This document shows positions 36,071 to 47,949 of a stretch of 64,000 nucleotides of DNA, in pieces. The notes beneath the pieces are model-generated. The model was not told where the DNA came from and ran no database searches. It was given only the letters and a program-made list of their open reading frames with translations. The stretch lies in NCBI GenBank assembly GCA_028622995.1, contig JAJQJQ010000051.1, positions 1,798,001 to 1,862,000 of the forward strand. The letters are read 5' to 3'. The first letter of the stretch is position 1; the number at the start of each line of letters is the position of its first letter. This stretch comes from Panagrolaimus kolymaensis. Lineage: Eukaryota; Nematoda; Chromadorea; Rhabditida; Panagrolaimidae. Both the position numbers and the translations under genes were made by a program.

Positions 36071-38494
36071 TTAAAAAAAAACAAAAGAGGAGGAAATGGT
36101 TTATGTAAAAAAGCAAGCAATTTTTTGATTTTTTGATTTTTGATTACTAATAAAACAATTTCTTTAAAAAAATATATATAGAAAAAGGTTGTAAAAATTT
36201 ATTTCCAAAAATGGACGACAACGACGCCAAGACACATGAATGAAATGAAAGAAAATGACTAATAATAATAAGAAAAGAAAAAATAGGTCTTAAAATAAAT
36301 AATTAATAAATGAGCGAGAAAAAAAAATAAAAAGAAAGAAAAAAAGTTGTAAAAAATCTGGTTTGATGCAGGCCTAATGACGACGACGACTTAAAAAAAA
36401 GACTTGCTGTAGTAAAAAAAGTTTGAGTGGTGCTTGACCTGGCTTTTCAAATTTGTAACTTTGATCTGGTCATCCACAATCAGAATTTCAAAGTTCTATG
36501 ACGATCTTAAAAAAATTTTTATTTATCATTAATGGATCGTCGACGATCGGCGTCAGTGGAAAATTAAAGGAAAAAAGAAGAAAGAAAGTTCAAAAATCAA
36601 ATCATTAAAAAAAAATTTTTCTTCTTTATTTTAACGGAAACGACTACAAAATACTCCGAATAAAAAGGTAGGTCATTATCATTAAAGGCTACAATAATGC
36701 GATTTCTTTTAAATTAAATTATTGAGAGAAAGAAATAATTTTTTAAGAAATTTTTAACGAAAAATCCTCGAAAGAGAAACAATAAAAAAATTAGGGACAT
36801 CAAGTCCTATAACAAAAAGTTGAAAAAGACTAATTTTAGTATTATTTGATTTTTCCAAAGCTTATAAGTTATAACTTTTCCTGAATCATTAGTTCTTTTC
36901 ATTATAAAATGAGAACTGACTGAGTAGGCGAAGAAAAAAAACCTTGGAAAATATTGAATCACCTCTCAAAAATCTTTTTCAAGCCTACCAATTTACGTTT
37001 AAAAAGGTACTTGAGATTTATTGACTTGGCAAAAAAGAAATGTTTGAAGATAAAAAAAAATATCAGCAATTTGATGACCTATGTTATGTATGAATCAAGC
37101 TTCAAACAATTCTTTTTTTTTCTTTCAAGTTTTAGTAAATACATCAGATTTCAGAAATCCATACAAAAAAATGAACAGAGTTGGTTTTCAAGTTAAAAAA
37201 CTTTTTTAAACGCGATTTTTTATTTATTTAATTATCACTCTTTTCTATTTGAACCCATACCTTTCTTTTTTTAATTTGACTTTACTAAAAAAAACCCCAG
37301 ACATTTAAGTTTTTTATGTAATTGAAGCAAATTTGAAAAACAAGTTTACAAACACCCATTTTAAATGCAAATAAAAAAAGACGAGAAATACTTTAGTCTT
37401 TTTTATATTTCAAAAAACAAACTATTTTCCAATTTTTTTATTGTCCAAAAAAATATATTTGGAACACAAATGTTTCAACAAATTTTTTTTATATTTCTTC
37501 CAAAAAAATAAAATTCATATGAAGAAAGAAGAAGAACGAAAAAAAAAGAAGAACCCTAAAATTCAATTATATATTTTTCATGTTTTTTATAATAAAAAAA
37601 ACTACGTCATTTCTTGACTTTTTTTTCTTTTTCTTTTTTTCCTAAGAGTCTTGGCTGGCGTTGCCTCGCTTCTCTTCTTTTTTTTGAAACTTAAATTTTA
37701 TGAAAGACTTTTTTTCTTCTTTCTTTTTTTTGCATATCGGCGGCGCTAGCAAAGTATTTCAATGTAATTTTGTTTATTTGAAACTAAACTTAATATTAAA
37801 AAAAACAACACAGAATTTGCCCAAAAAAAAGGAGTGAGAGAGGATATCAAAAAAAAGTTGGTGGATATTCACCGAGCTTTTTGTGATTAGTATGGAGCTT
37901 AAATTTTTTCTTTAAATGAAACGTCATTGTTTTTTTTTTGTTTGTTGTTTTTTTGAAATAAATATGATGGCATTTTTTGGTATCTCATTCTGAAACTCTT
38001 AAAAAAAATTTGAAGAATAAAAAAGAAAAAAAGGACTTTAAAGGCTTTTTTGCTTTTTATTATTTTTCATGACTTTTCATTTTATAAGAATGTTTACACT
38101 TTTCTTCTGCTACAGGAAGTGACAAGATAACACTCACACTCACATATATTTTTTTATATTTCTTTCGATTTTTAATGCCACTTTAAAAATAAAAAAATAT
38201 ATATAAAATACTTTTAAAAAAACGGAGTCATGAAGAAAAAAAAGAGTAGCGAATTTCATCTTTATTTTATTTCGAGTCGATTTAAAAAATTTCCAAATAA
38301 GAAAAATAGCAGCCAAGAAAATATTGGAGATGAGACTCAATAAGTCGAAAGAAGAAAAAACCCATAAAAAAGAAAGAAGTAAACGATCGAGTGATTTGAA
38401 TGAAGGCGTAAGTCAAATCAAGCAAACTTCCATGGGAGATTAAAACTGAGAAAAAACAACTCAAAATTCGACAAAAAATTTTTTTAAAAATTAT

Positions 38495-38556
38495 GCGTGG
38501 CTCGAACAGCTCAGAGCATGAATTTGTCGCGGCCTTACCATTGCGCCACCATGGCG
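38495..38556 (-). other. tRNA-like segment (degenerate tRNA or SINE head)
   Basis: On the minus strand, TGGCGCAATGG (38548-38538) fits the RNA polymerase III A box and GTTCGAGCC (38507-38499) fits the B box. They are about 30 nt apart, as in a tRNA without a long variable arm. The acceptor, D and T stems do not pair well and no anticodon loop is convincing, so it is not a functional tRNA. A tRNA-derived SINE head or a tRNA pseudogene is the best reading. Confidence 0.35.
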
Positions 38557-41500
38557 TTGAAATAAGAAATGTTTTGAGAATGAATAAAGAGAGAAAAAGC
38601 TTCGAAATCAATACTTGCAAATACTTAGTTGATTGATGTTTTTACAAAGAAAAACTACATAAAATATTTTTTTATTATTCATTTTCATGATAGTAATTAA
38701 AAATAATTTTTTTTGATAGCTTTTTTTATTCTTTATTGACATTGTTTAGAGGAAAGCGACGACGACGGAAATGAAAAAAGACTCATAAAAATTATAAAAG
38801 CAACAACAACAAAAAAACGATAATGAAAATTATAAAAAAAAAGTTTTAATTTTCTTTTTTTAATTTACTGACACTTTTTTTTTCTGTTCTTTTTCCAATA
38901 ATATTAAAAAGTCAAAATTACCCGAAAATGCAGCAACAAAAATAGTGTGTTATTTTGCTATATTTACCTATGTATACTTGTGTATGTGGACTTTCCACAA
39001 ATCGAAATGTTACTTTTTGCTGCAATAAAATATAAAAAAGGAAAAAATATGAAACCTAATAGTTTAAATGTTTCAAAGCATATAGTTTTTTGTGGACAAC
39101 AACAACTTGATGTTGACGACGATGTGAAAATGACTAGCATAAAAACAAAATAATGTGTAAAAAAAATTATGACTCTTGCAACAAAAAGAAAAAAGTAAAA
39201 GTACTTTTTTGAAATTATAAAAGTGTGTTTTGAAATTTTGCATAGAAATAAATATCTAAAGATAAGCTTTGGAAAAATCAAGATCGAAGAATCCAATTGT
39301 ACGATCAAAACCAGACAAAAAAAAGGTGATAATATCTTTAAAGAGTTTATGCCGACGATGTTCAAAAACATTTCTAGACTACTAAAAAAATGTTTGAAAA
39401 ACATTCTTAAATTTTGTTTTTGGGATAAAACACTTTTTCTTTTAAATTTCGGCGACTAAATTCAATGAAAAAACGAAAATAAAATGTTTTCTTCACTTTC
39501 GTTGAACGAATCTTTAAAATAACGCAAAAAAGGAAAAAGAAGATGAGCTGCAGCATTTGGCATTTTTCTAAAAAACAAATTTCAATATTTTTTCTTCTTT
39601 TTTTTGTTGTTGTTGAATTTAAGCCATTTCTTTAAAAGTTAGAGACTGACTGACGCTCCAAATCGACACTTCGTTTTTTTTTTGAAAATTGCTCCTTTGT
39701 CGTTCGTCGTCATCAGCAACAATTTTTCTTTCTTCTGCAAAAAAAAATAAAACTCCTCGAATGGTCGAAGAACAGAGGAAGAAGGAAATGCCTTGTTTCC
39801 ACGAAATTTTTCTTCTTCTGACAGATTGGATTGGGTTTGTTCGTTTTATGAGAAACGCAACAACACAAATAAATAAGCTGACGTGCCACTTTTTAAAAAC
39901 CCAAGTTTTTTTTTTGGAAAAAGAGACTTTAAAAAAACAATTTGTGTTTGGTTCAAAATATTATCCCACAGTGTTGGAAAAATAAACTCCCTAATGTTCC
40001 GCTCAAATTTGTGTTTTGTAAATTTTAACACCTTTTTATTTTGTATGTCTAAGTTTGCCACTTTATGTCTATATAAAAATTTCATATCCCCTGGAAGTTA
40101 GTTAAGGTCTGGGGCAAAGTTGCAATAAAGAAAATTTTTTTAAATTTAGGCTATTTGTGTTTATTTAAAGCTAACTAAAATAAAAGTTTGCAAGCTTTCT
40201 TACTAAAATAGAAACACATAAAAAAGTTTCGACGTACAAAAAAGACGACGCCTACAAAAGCTTACAAGCAAACAAACATATTTTCTTTAAAAAGTTTAAA
40301 CAAAAACATTTAAACTTTAAGTTTTTTTGAGGCTTATTTTAATACTCTGAAAAATCAAACAATAATGACAGAACTTAAAATAATTTCAAAATATTTTAGA
40401 CAATTATTTTGCAGTTCGTCGAAGTTCATGAGATCAAAAGACCAAATGAAGAAGCAGCTTGAGGCTTTGTAGTTTGAAAATGCAACATAGGATTTACAAA
40501 AATCTGAAAGAGGTGTAAGTAAGAGTAGGGGTAACATGAGAAGGAAAAGCAACAACAAAAAAATGGGATCATCAGATTCTTAAATTACACTATCGAAAGA
40601 GAAAAACTTAAAAGAAAAAGCAAGCGTCTGTGAATTTCCGTCTTCACTTTTTCAACCCATTCCATTGTCTCTATGATGAAAAAGCAAGAAAAATCCAACA
40701 CATTCATAGATCAGAAATATGGGGTTAGATTTGTTTACTTTTGGAATTTTTTTATTGTGTTGGTGGTTGGCGACAACTTCTTTCAAACAGAAGCAAAAAG
40801 TAGCAGACGAACCGGTAAAGAGTTAAAATTTTACAAGAAAAATGCAACTTTTTTTAAAACTTTTACCATAGTCTTGGCTCGGCGACGACTCCTCGTCGTT
40901 TAAGCGGCTTCCATCCACAAAAAAACCTTTCAAGCAAAAACAAAACAAAAAAAATCTAAAAGTTAAACGGTTGGCGACGTTAAATTTCATATTTCGAAAA
41001 AAAAATTCTTCAGTGTTGCGAAAAGTAACAAATATAAGTCACCAAAAAATAAATTTTTTTTGTTGTTGGCTGAACAAAGAAAAAAAATGAAACATTCATT
41101 TTAAAAACTAACAAAAAAAATTGCTTTAAAAATTTTTTAAAGGAACAATGCCTTACTTTTTTTTCTCTAAGTGTGTTGAAGAAAAAAGAGCGACAACGTC
41201 AAAACCAAGCAAAGCAGCCAGGATAGAAAAAAAGGAGAAAGCCCTCATTTTATTTTATTTTTTTTTGTCCCAAAAGACATAGTCCAAGGAACAACGAAAA
41301 AAAAAACAACGGAGAGCTTGTCCAAAAAGAAAGATGGAAAAAAAGTAGTTTAAACTTAATAGAATATTCAGTTTTTTCAATCTTTTTTTAAGGGAAAGCC
41401 AGGAAGAAAAAAAAATGCTTGAAAAGTGTTTAGGAAAATAAATGCTTTCAACGAAGTAATCCGAATCAATATTTCAATTTTTTTTTCCATAGGAAGCAAG

Positions 41501-44158
41501 ATTAGAAGCAAGCAGCTATATCAAAGATTTAAATTTCTAAGAACAAATGAAGAAAAAAAAGTAAATGTCAAATTTCTTTTATGCCTGTTTTAATTTTTGA
41601 TTTTAAAGGTTTAATGTTGATGATGGAATGAAAGGATTATGACTAATGAAAAGAAAAAACTTAAATGGCAACTTTCTTTTAGTTCCCAAAATTGAATGCA
41701 TGTTGACTAACTATCTTCATTTACATATTTCGAAACTTTTGGAACTTATCGAAAACATCGCCTGAAAACCTTAAAGATTTTCCAAAATGAGAAGAAGTCG
41801 GCAAAAGAGAAAAAAACCTTGCATCAAAAGAAAAGCCTTTACGACAATATTTTTTTTGTTTGATTTATTTTCAACTTTTGCAATTATGTTGCTTTTATTT
41901 AAACACCTCGGTAAAAAGTGTCAAAAAAATCAAAATATAATAGCTCAACGACACTTATTATTTATTTGATCGATCAAAAAATTCTCAGCTTCCAAACTAA
42001 TCGGTCACAAACATTCAATCAACATCTTAAATAAACCTAGAAAAAAATAAACGGTGATCGTTGATTGAAGACTCTCTTTTTTATCAACAATCTCTCATTG
42101 AGTGTGATTTTTTTTGCCAGCTTATATTAGCAAGCAGCAAAGAAAGCCAATTTTATTTCACTTTTATCAACAAAAAAAATTAGAAGAAGCATTAGCAGCA
42201 AAATCGAAGAAGAAGAAAAAAAATCAAAAACCAAATTCGTCACAAAAAAAAATAAGCTATAGGGAAACAACAATTAGCAGAGGTGGTGTTAGTTAGGAAG
42301 ATGACGTAAAAAGAGCTTAAAAATTCAATGTAGAAAAAATTAATTTTTTTTTATTTGAGTTGGTGGTGATAAGAAACTTTAAGTGAGTGGTCGTCCCCCA
42401 ATTGCTTTGGTTATAGTTTGCTATAATAACTCTGATAATCAGTATCAGAAGCAAAAAAAATTTAAAGACCCTCCAAAAAAAAAGAAAGAAGGGAATTGTT
42501 GAAAAAGAAAAGTGTCAAAATTATTATTGAAAGCAGTGAACAACCAAGTAAGCAAGCAAAAAAAAAATTGCGAACATAACAAAATAAAATAAAAAAAACT
42601 ATGCGAACAGACTTTTTAAAGCTGCATAAAAAATTACAACAAGTCTCTGACTAAAAAACTATTTATATATATAAATTTTTAATGGTTCACTTTTTTTTGG
42701 ACTTTAAATTAATCATTTAAAAATTTATCTACAAAAAAGGCTTGAAACTAAATTGGCATGAAATCAAATCGATCTTTTTCGTAAAAAGTCTGAAAAAGCT
42801 CGACCGAAAAGATCTCCATTTTTCGTTGTTTGCAAAAAAATAAATAAACAAGCATCGATGTTTGTTTTTTTTCAGACACAACAAAAACAAAACGAAAATA
42901 TGTGAGGGCTTAAGAATTTTTTTTTGTTGCAAAGAAAACAATGCTTCAAAGAAGCTCCCGCTTTAAAAAAATTTTTTAACAAAGAAGCAAGTTTGCTATT
43001 ATATTTGCTATTAAATTTACCTTAAAGAACTTAAAATTTCGAAAGACCCAGAAAACTCTTTAAAAAAGGTCAAAAGTTCAATAAACTTTTTAGCATTTAA
43101 CAATCTATTTTAAAGGTGTCGTCGTTGCTATTGTTGTTGCAGGATCTTAAAAATATCCGGCTTGTTTTGTGAAAGAAAAAAAGAATGTAATTTTAGTCAA
43201 AAAAAAATTTCACGCTTGAGAAACACGAAACAAATGAATACAATAAACGACTGAAAGATGATCTTCGATTTATTGTTTTGAGAATTTTTTAGTATGAAAA
43301 GAAAGCCATGGATAACAACGACAAACATTGTCAAAACTTCGAAGAAAAAAACGTAAAAGTAAGCGGAAAATAACAATTGAAAAACATCAAATTTCAAACT
43401 GTTTTTGGCTCATAGTTTGAGTCTCTTTACAAAAAGATTCCTAAAATACACTTCTTGTAAAGCAACAAAGTTAGAGAAAATAAACTTTCTTTCATTCATA
43501 ATAAAAAAAATGGTAAGGAATTGAAAAAAATACAAAAATAAAACAAAACGTCAAGAAAAAAATATCGATCAACAAGTACCTATCATCGTCATCAACACCA
43601 ATACCACCGCATTCAAGTGCAAAAACAACTACGGAACAGAACATTATATCTTTGGTGTCTGTCTTCAAGTGATGATGGATGTTGCTGGATAAACACCCAC
43701 AATGGACTATATTTTTTTACAATGATCACTTTCAAACTGCTTTTTATTATTTATTAATCGATGCTAATGATAGCTCAAAATATGCTTCAAACATACTTAC
43801 AAAGCAAACAGCTTTAAATTTTTTCTGAAACTCATTAAAAGGTTAAAAAGGTTGATATAATAAATAAAAAATTAAAAGAAACATCGACAGATTTTCATGG
43901 ATAAGAAACCAAAAAAGAGTATTTTTTATTTGAGCATAAAATATGCAAATTTTCTAATATTTGTGCAAAACTTTCCCATAGAAAACAAAATTTGGCACGA
44001 ATGAAAAATTTTGCCAAAGAAAAAAATCAGCATTTTACTTCAGTCAAAAAAACCAAAGTCAAAAATATTTTTTTGTCTTTGTAAAAGTGAGTTGCTTGAT
44101 TTTTGCTAATTTTATTTTTCTTCCTGTGAATAAACTTTTTTATCCAAAAAAGTAAGAA

Positions 44159-45522
44159 ATGGTATCAAAAGAAGAAAAAAAAGAAGATGGTGGTGAAGGA
44201 GAAGAAATGGAAACAATTGAAATCGATGAAAATGCAGAAGAAATTGATCTCGTTCGAAAACGTTTAACTGAAATGGGAGATTTAAGTTTTTTGAAAAAAG
44301 CTTTAAAATTAAATATGCGTTGGAATCGTTTAACTAAAATTCATGGACTTTTCATTCCAACTTTAAATGAATTAATTCTTTATGATAATCAAGTAAGCCT
44401 CTTTCTTTTTTACTTAAAAATATATGTTTAATTTTAGATTGGAAAAATTGAAAATCTTGAAGCTTTGGTAAATTTGAAATATTTGGATTTAAGTTTTAAT
44501 CGAATCGAAAAAGTGGAAAACTTGGATGCTTTAAAGAATTTGGAAAAACTCTATCTTTGCCGAAACAAAATCATGAAAATTGAAAATTTGGAAAAGGTCA
44601 GTCATTTATAAAACTTTTCATAAATCCATTATTTATTTTTTAGCTTCAAAATCTCAAAGTATTGGAACTTGGTGATAATCGAATTTCCAAGATTGAAAAC
44701 CTTGAAAATCTCTTGAATTTGGAAGAACTTCATTTGGGCGCAAATCAAATAAAAATTATTGAAAATCTTGAATGTTTGTCAAAAACTTTAAAAGTTTTGG
44801 ATCTTCCTGCAAATGCTATAACTCAAATTCAAGGTAAGCATTCTTTTATTTTGGAGTGAAAGGTTTTCGAGTAAAAGCAAATCTTTAAAGAAAGAGAAAC
44901 CTTAGCTTTTTTGAAAGTGAAACAAAAGAAACCAAAAAACGATGTTTTGATCGTAAAAAAGCAAGCGACAAAGAAAAAAAAAGACAAATGAATGGCGGAA
45001 AAATGACATTTTCATATTTCTTATTTTTAACTTTTGTTGTTTTTTAGGATTGGAAACATTAATCAATTTGGAAACGCTTTCAATTGCACAAAATGGAATC
45101 ACAAAAATTGAAAATCTTGAAACATTGGATAATTTGCTGGTCTTGGATCTCAATGATAATATAATTAAAGAATTGGAAAATCTCAAAGGTTTAAAGAAAT
45201 TAAATCGACTTTGGATTCGCAAAATTAAGGTTAGTTTCTTTATTGTCAAAAATCATAATTACATGTTTTTTAGAATCTTACACCAGAAAAACTTGTTCAT
45301 GAACTTTCAAATTTATTCGAACTCAAACATCTCTCAATTGAAGGAACACAATTATCAAAGGAAAAAGATTATCGTCAAATTATATTTAATGTTTTACCAA
45401 ATCTTCAACAACTTGATAGTTATCCAATTTGGTGGATTTCAGGTGATCCATGGCAACTTGCTCCTCCAACATCAAATGAAAATGATAACTTTTTTGGACA
45501 AATTAATCATCTTAATATTTAA
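44159..45522 (+). CDS. sds-22: sds22-like leucine-rich repeat regulator of protein phosphatase 1, copy 2
   Basis: Five exons, 44159-44392, 44438-44596, 44644-44833, 45048-45229 and 45274-45522, join in phase to give about 337 residues. Intron positions and phases are identical to copy 1. The N-terminus is slightly longer (MVSKEEKKEDGGEGEEMETI). LRRs and the C-terminal cap match copy 1 closely, with mostly conservative changes (for example IKIIENLECLSKTLKV against IKFIENLECLSKNLKV, and ISQL..HELSNLF against HDLSNLF). No frame break is seen, so both copies may be functional PP1 regulators with redundant or tissue-split roles (inference). No MITE is present upstream. Confidence 0.92.
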
Positions 45523-46396
45523 CTTTTTTTGTATTATGATTCATGTGTTTTTTCTTTGCTTTTGTCTTATAATATATGTTTGTGTAATAATATAATGAAT
45601 AAAGGTGTCATTAGATCGTTTATTGAATTTGCGGGCTCTAAATTTTCTTTGTTCTCAAAGAAACAGAAAAATATGCTTTTTTTTGTTCGCAAAAGAGAGA
45701 ATAAAAGCAAATGTCAATGGGTTTTCTGCAAAACGATGAAATTATGCCTATGATTTCATGCGAAACTTTGACATTTACAACCACATTTTTGATCAACGAA
45801 TTGTTGATTCGCTTTATTATTGATTACTTTAAAATCATCGCAAAAAGTATCGTTAACAAAGTTTGTTTTACGCTTGTTTAAATTTATCCCTCTATTTTAT
45901 CTTTGCTTTATGTTTAAGCTTATGAAGCTCGCAAAAATATTTTGCTTCATTAATTAAGTCAAAGATACACTAAATTCGATAAAGTATTTATCAGTTTTAG
46001 ATATAAAGGATTGAAGAGGAATAAGTTTAATAAAGCTTTTGTTATTGGCTTATCAAAATTTTGTGGTTAAAAAACAAAAATCAAAAAAGATAGAAGCATT
46101 TATTTATTTATCAAATCATTAAACACATACATACATAAATTACAGTTAATTAATTAAACAAATCTAAGCACCTTTAATATTTGTTGGAAGACATTTTTAC
46201 TTCTCATTTATTTTTGAGGGCATGCTTTCACAATTCGCAAAAATAATATATCGAAGACAAATAAATTTTTTGTTATTGGTTTATAAAATTCTGTTATTTT
46301 AAAGCACAAAAATTAAAAAAGAAAGAACAAAATCATTTATTTATATTTCAAACAACTAAACACATACATACATTACGAATCATTAATTAAACAAAT
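45523..46396. other. Convergent 3' spacer of copy 2
   Basis: Non-coding. 45640-45900 is recognisably the reverse complement of the copy-1 spacer. Direct internal similarity between about 46090-46180 and 46320-46410 (TTTATTTAT...AAACACATACATACAT...AAACAAATCTAAGCACC) suggests a partial tandem duplication of the membrane-gene 3' end, explaining the longer spacer. Confidence 0.5.
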
Positions 46397-46993
46397 CTAA
46401 GCACCCTTGATACCATTTAGAACATAAGAAAGACGATGACGATTTCCATGTTGATACAATTTCAAATTCTTTGAAGCGATATACCATTGATAAGTATGAT
46501 ATACAGCCAAACCATATGTAGTAATTTGATTTCCAATATAAGAAGAATTGACCATAGCTGGCTTGATTCCATTTGAGTATAATTGAACAAGTACAATAAG
46601 AAGGAAAACAAAATCAAAAGCCTAAAAACAAACATTTATGAAGGAAATTGAAAAACTTAATAAACTTACAACAAAAACATATATAGCGTATTTCATAGTA
46701 TTCATATTGGCTTGAAGATAAGCACCAATGAAAAATGGAAGCAAAATGAAAAATAAACCATAGAATCCCATAAGCATATTGTAATAATCAAAAAATGTTG
46801 GATTTTGAATATCAAGACATCCCAAAAAGTATGCAAGAACAACAGTAATCACTTTATAAGTAACACAACTTAACAAAGCTGAGACAACCCATCCATTTGC
46901 TTCATTTATTTGATTTTGAAGATCTTGCTCAATTTCATCAGGAACACGAGGTTGAGGAGGATTTTGATTAACGATTATAGCCATATTTTCCAA
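46397..46993 (-). CDS. Four-pass membrane protein, module copy 2
   Basis: Exons are 46993-about 46670 and about 46621-46397, joined at VFVV|AFDF in phase 0. The start homologous to the other copies is MAIIVNQNPPQPRVPDEIEQ at 46984; an in-frame ATG lies 9 bp upstream. Hydrophobic helices include YNMLMGFYGLFFILLPFFIG and AFDFVFLLIVLVQLY. The C-terminus YHTYQWYIASKNLKLYQHGN...LNGIKGA is nearly the same as copy 1. The middle segments are far more diverged than the ends. The family is not recognised. Confidence 0.8.
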
Positions 46994-47252
46994 ATATAAG
47001 GATCAAATTGAGATGGAAGGATGAGAGAAGAACAAAATGGAGCGATTGAAGGTCAGCAAACAGCAAGCAGCAAACTGAAATATAAAAAGTGAATGAATGA
47101 ATGCTCGAAAAAAATGTGAAAGTTAATTCCTTTTCAAAAAATTTGCATGCATATTTTTACATACAAACATTTAGTCATTTTGAATTTTTGCGATGATAAG
47201 GAAAAAATATGGTTATTTATAGTCATTGTTGTTAGTTTATGGGATTCATTCA
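46994..47252 (-). promoter_or_regulatory. Promoter/5' leader of membrane gene copy 2
   Basis: On the minus strand this repeats the copy-1 layout: TGCATGCATA near 47145, GCATTCATTCATTCAC ending near 47089, then TATATTTCAG followed by the TTTGCTG/CTTGCTG tract at 47052-47080. The block is as conserved as coding sequence, which marks it as functional 5' sequence including a probable trans-splice acceptor. Confidence 0.5.
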
Positions 47253-47384
47253 ATGATTAATTTGGAAACACTTTCATTCGCACGAAATGGATTAACAATA
47301 ATTGAAAATCTTGAAACATTGGAAAATTTATGTGTTCTTGATTTCAATGATGATATCAATTCAAGGACCATCCATGACTCATAG
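47253..47384 (+). pseudogene. Relic of a third sds22 copy
   Basis: The translation INLETLSFARNGLTIIENLE followed by TLENLCVLDFNDDI matches the start of exon 4 of the sds22 genes at about 75% identity. It then breaks off into unrelated sequence and a stop. No other sds22 exon is found nearby. It holds the position, relative to membrane gene copy 3, that intact sds22 holds in copies 1 and 2. Confidence 0.85.
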
Positions 47385-47949
47385 TATAAATATCCGAGAA
47401 ATGATAGCCTATAACATAATAAACCAGCAAACAACAACAAAACTCGAAGAAGAAAAAATTCAAAAAAAACATTATCGCTTTAACAAAAAAACTTAAATTT
47501 GGTATTCACAAAGGCTATTTATTACCACTTGAATTACACAACTTTCCAATTGCCAAATAAATCATTATTAATAACTTTTTACAAATCAAAGTTTACTCAT
47601 ACTTTTAACTACCATAAAACGAAGCACAAATAGCAACCTTGAAATTTTACGATAGAAAAAGGAAGAAAAAAGTGAAAAATCTTTGGCAATCAAAAAAAAA
47701 AGGATGAAAGAGATTGCAATTTGCAACAAACAAACAAGCAAGGGAGCAAGAAGCTATAATCAGAATTGATGAGACCTCGAAGTCTTTGGGAATCATATAA
47801 ATAGGCTGAAGATAAATAAGTTTTTCGTTAAATGTTTAGAAAATTTAGCAGTAAAAGCAGAAAAAATGAGAAAAGAAAGAAGCAAATTCATTTATTTATT
47901 TTATAAACTCAACAAAAACATACACACAATAACGAGAAATAATAACTAT
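47385..47949. other. Spacer between sds22 relic and membrane gene copy 3
   Basis: Non-coding AT-rich sequence. No gene is visible and no clear similarity to the copy 1 or copy 2 spacers remains. Confidence 0.4.

Larger units (their letters stand above)
30733..44158. other. 13.4-kb gene-poor region
   Basis: I cannot support any protein gene here. The sequence is dominated by poly-A/poly-T, GA-rich (31060-31110) and CAG/GAC-rich (32720-32770, 33040-33150, 34200-34260, 35410-35440) low-complexity stretches. Open frames are short, overlap on both strands and lack domains and splice continuity. The only discrete elements are a MITE at 35848-36070 and a tRNA-like segment at 38495-38556. The somewhat more GC-rich zone around 33000-35500 may be regulatory DNA or transcribed UTR of nkb-1. 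Confidence 0.4.
43935..47155. repeat. Duplicated module, copy 2 (sds22 + / membrane gene -)
   Basis: This is the reverse complement of copy 1, including the upstream region of sds22, both genes, the spacer and the membrane-gene promoter. The distance between the two genes is larger here (875 bp versus 515 bp). It retains the unoccupied site of the copy-1 MITE near 44035-44045. Confidence 0.8.

Noticed and set aside
35893..36120. Minus-strand open frames of 68-75 residues
   Set aside because: They fall inside MITE copy B and mirror its inverted arms.
38495..38556. Functional tRNA gene
   Set aside because: A and B boxes fit, but the acceptor, D, anticodon and T stems do not pair.
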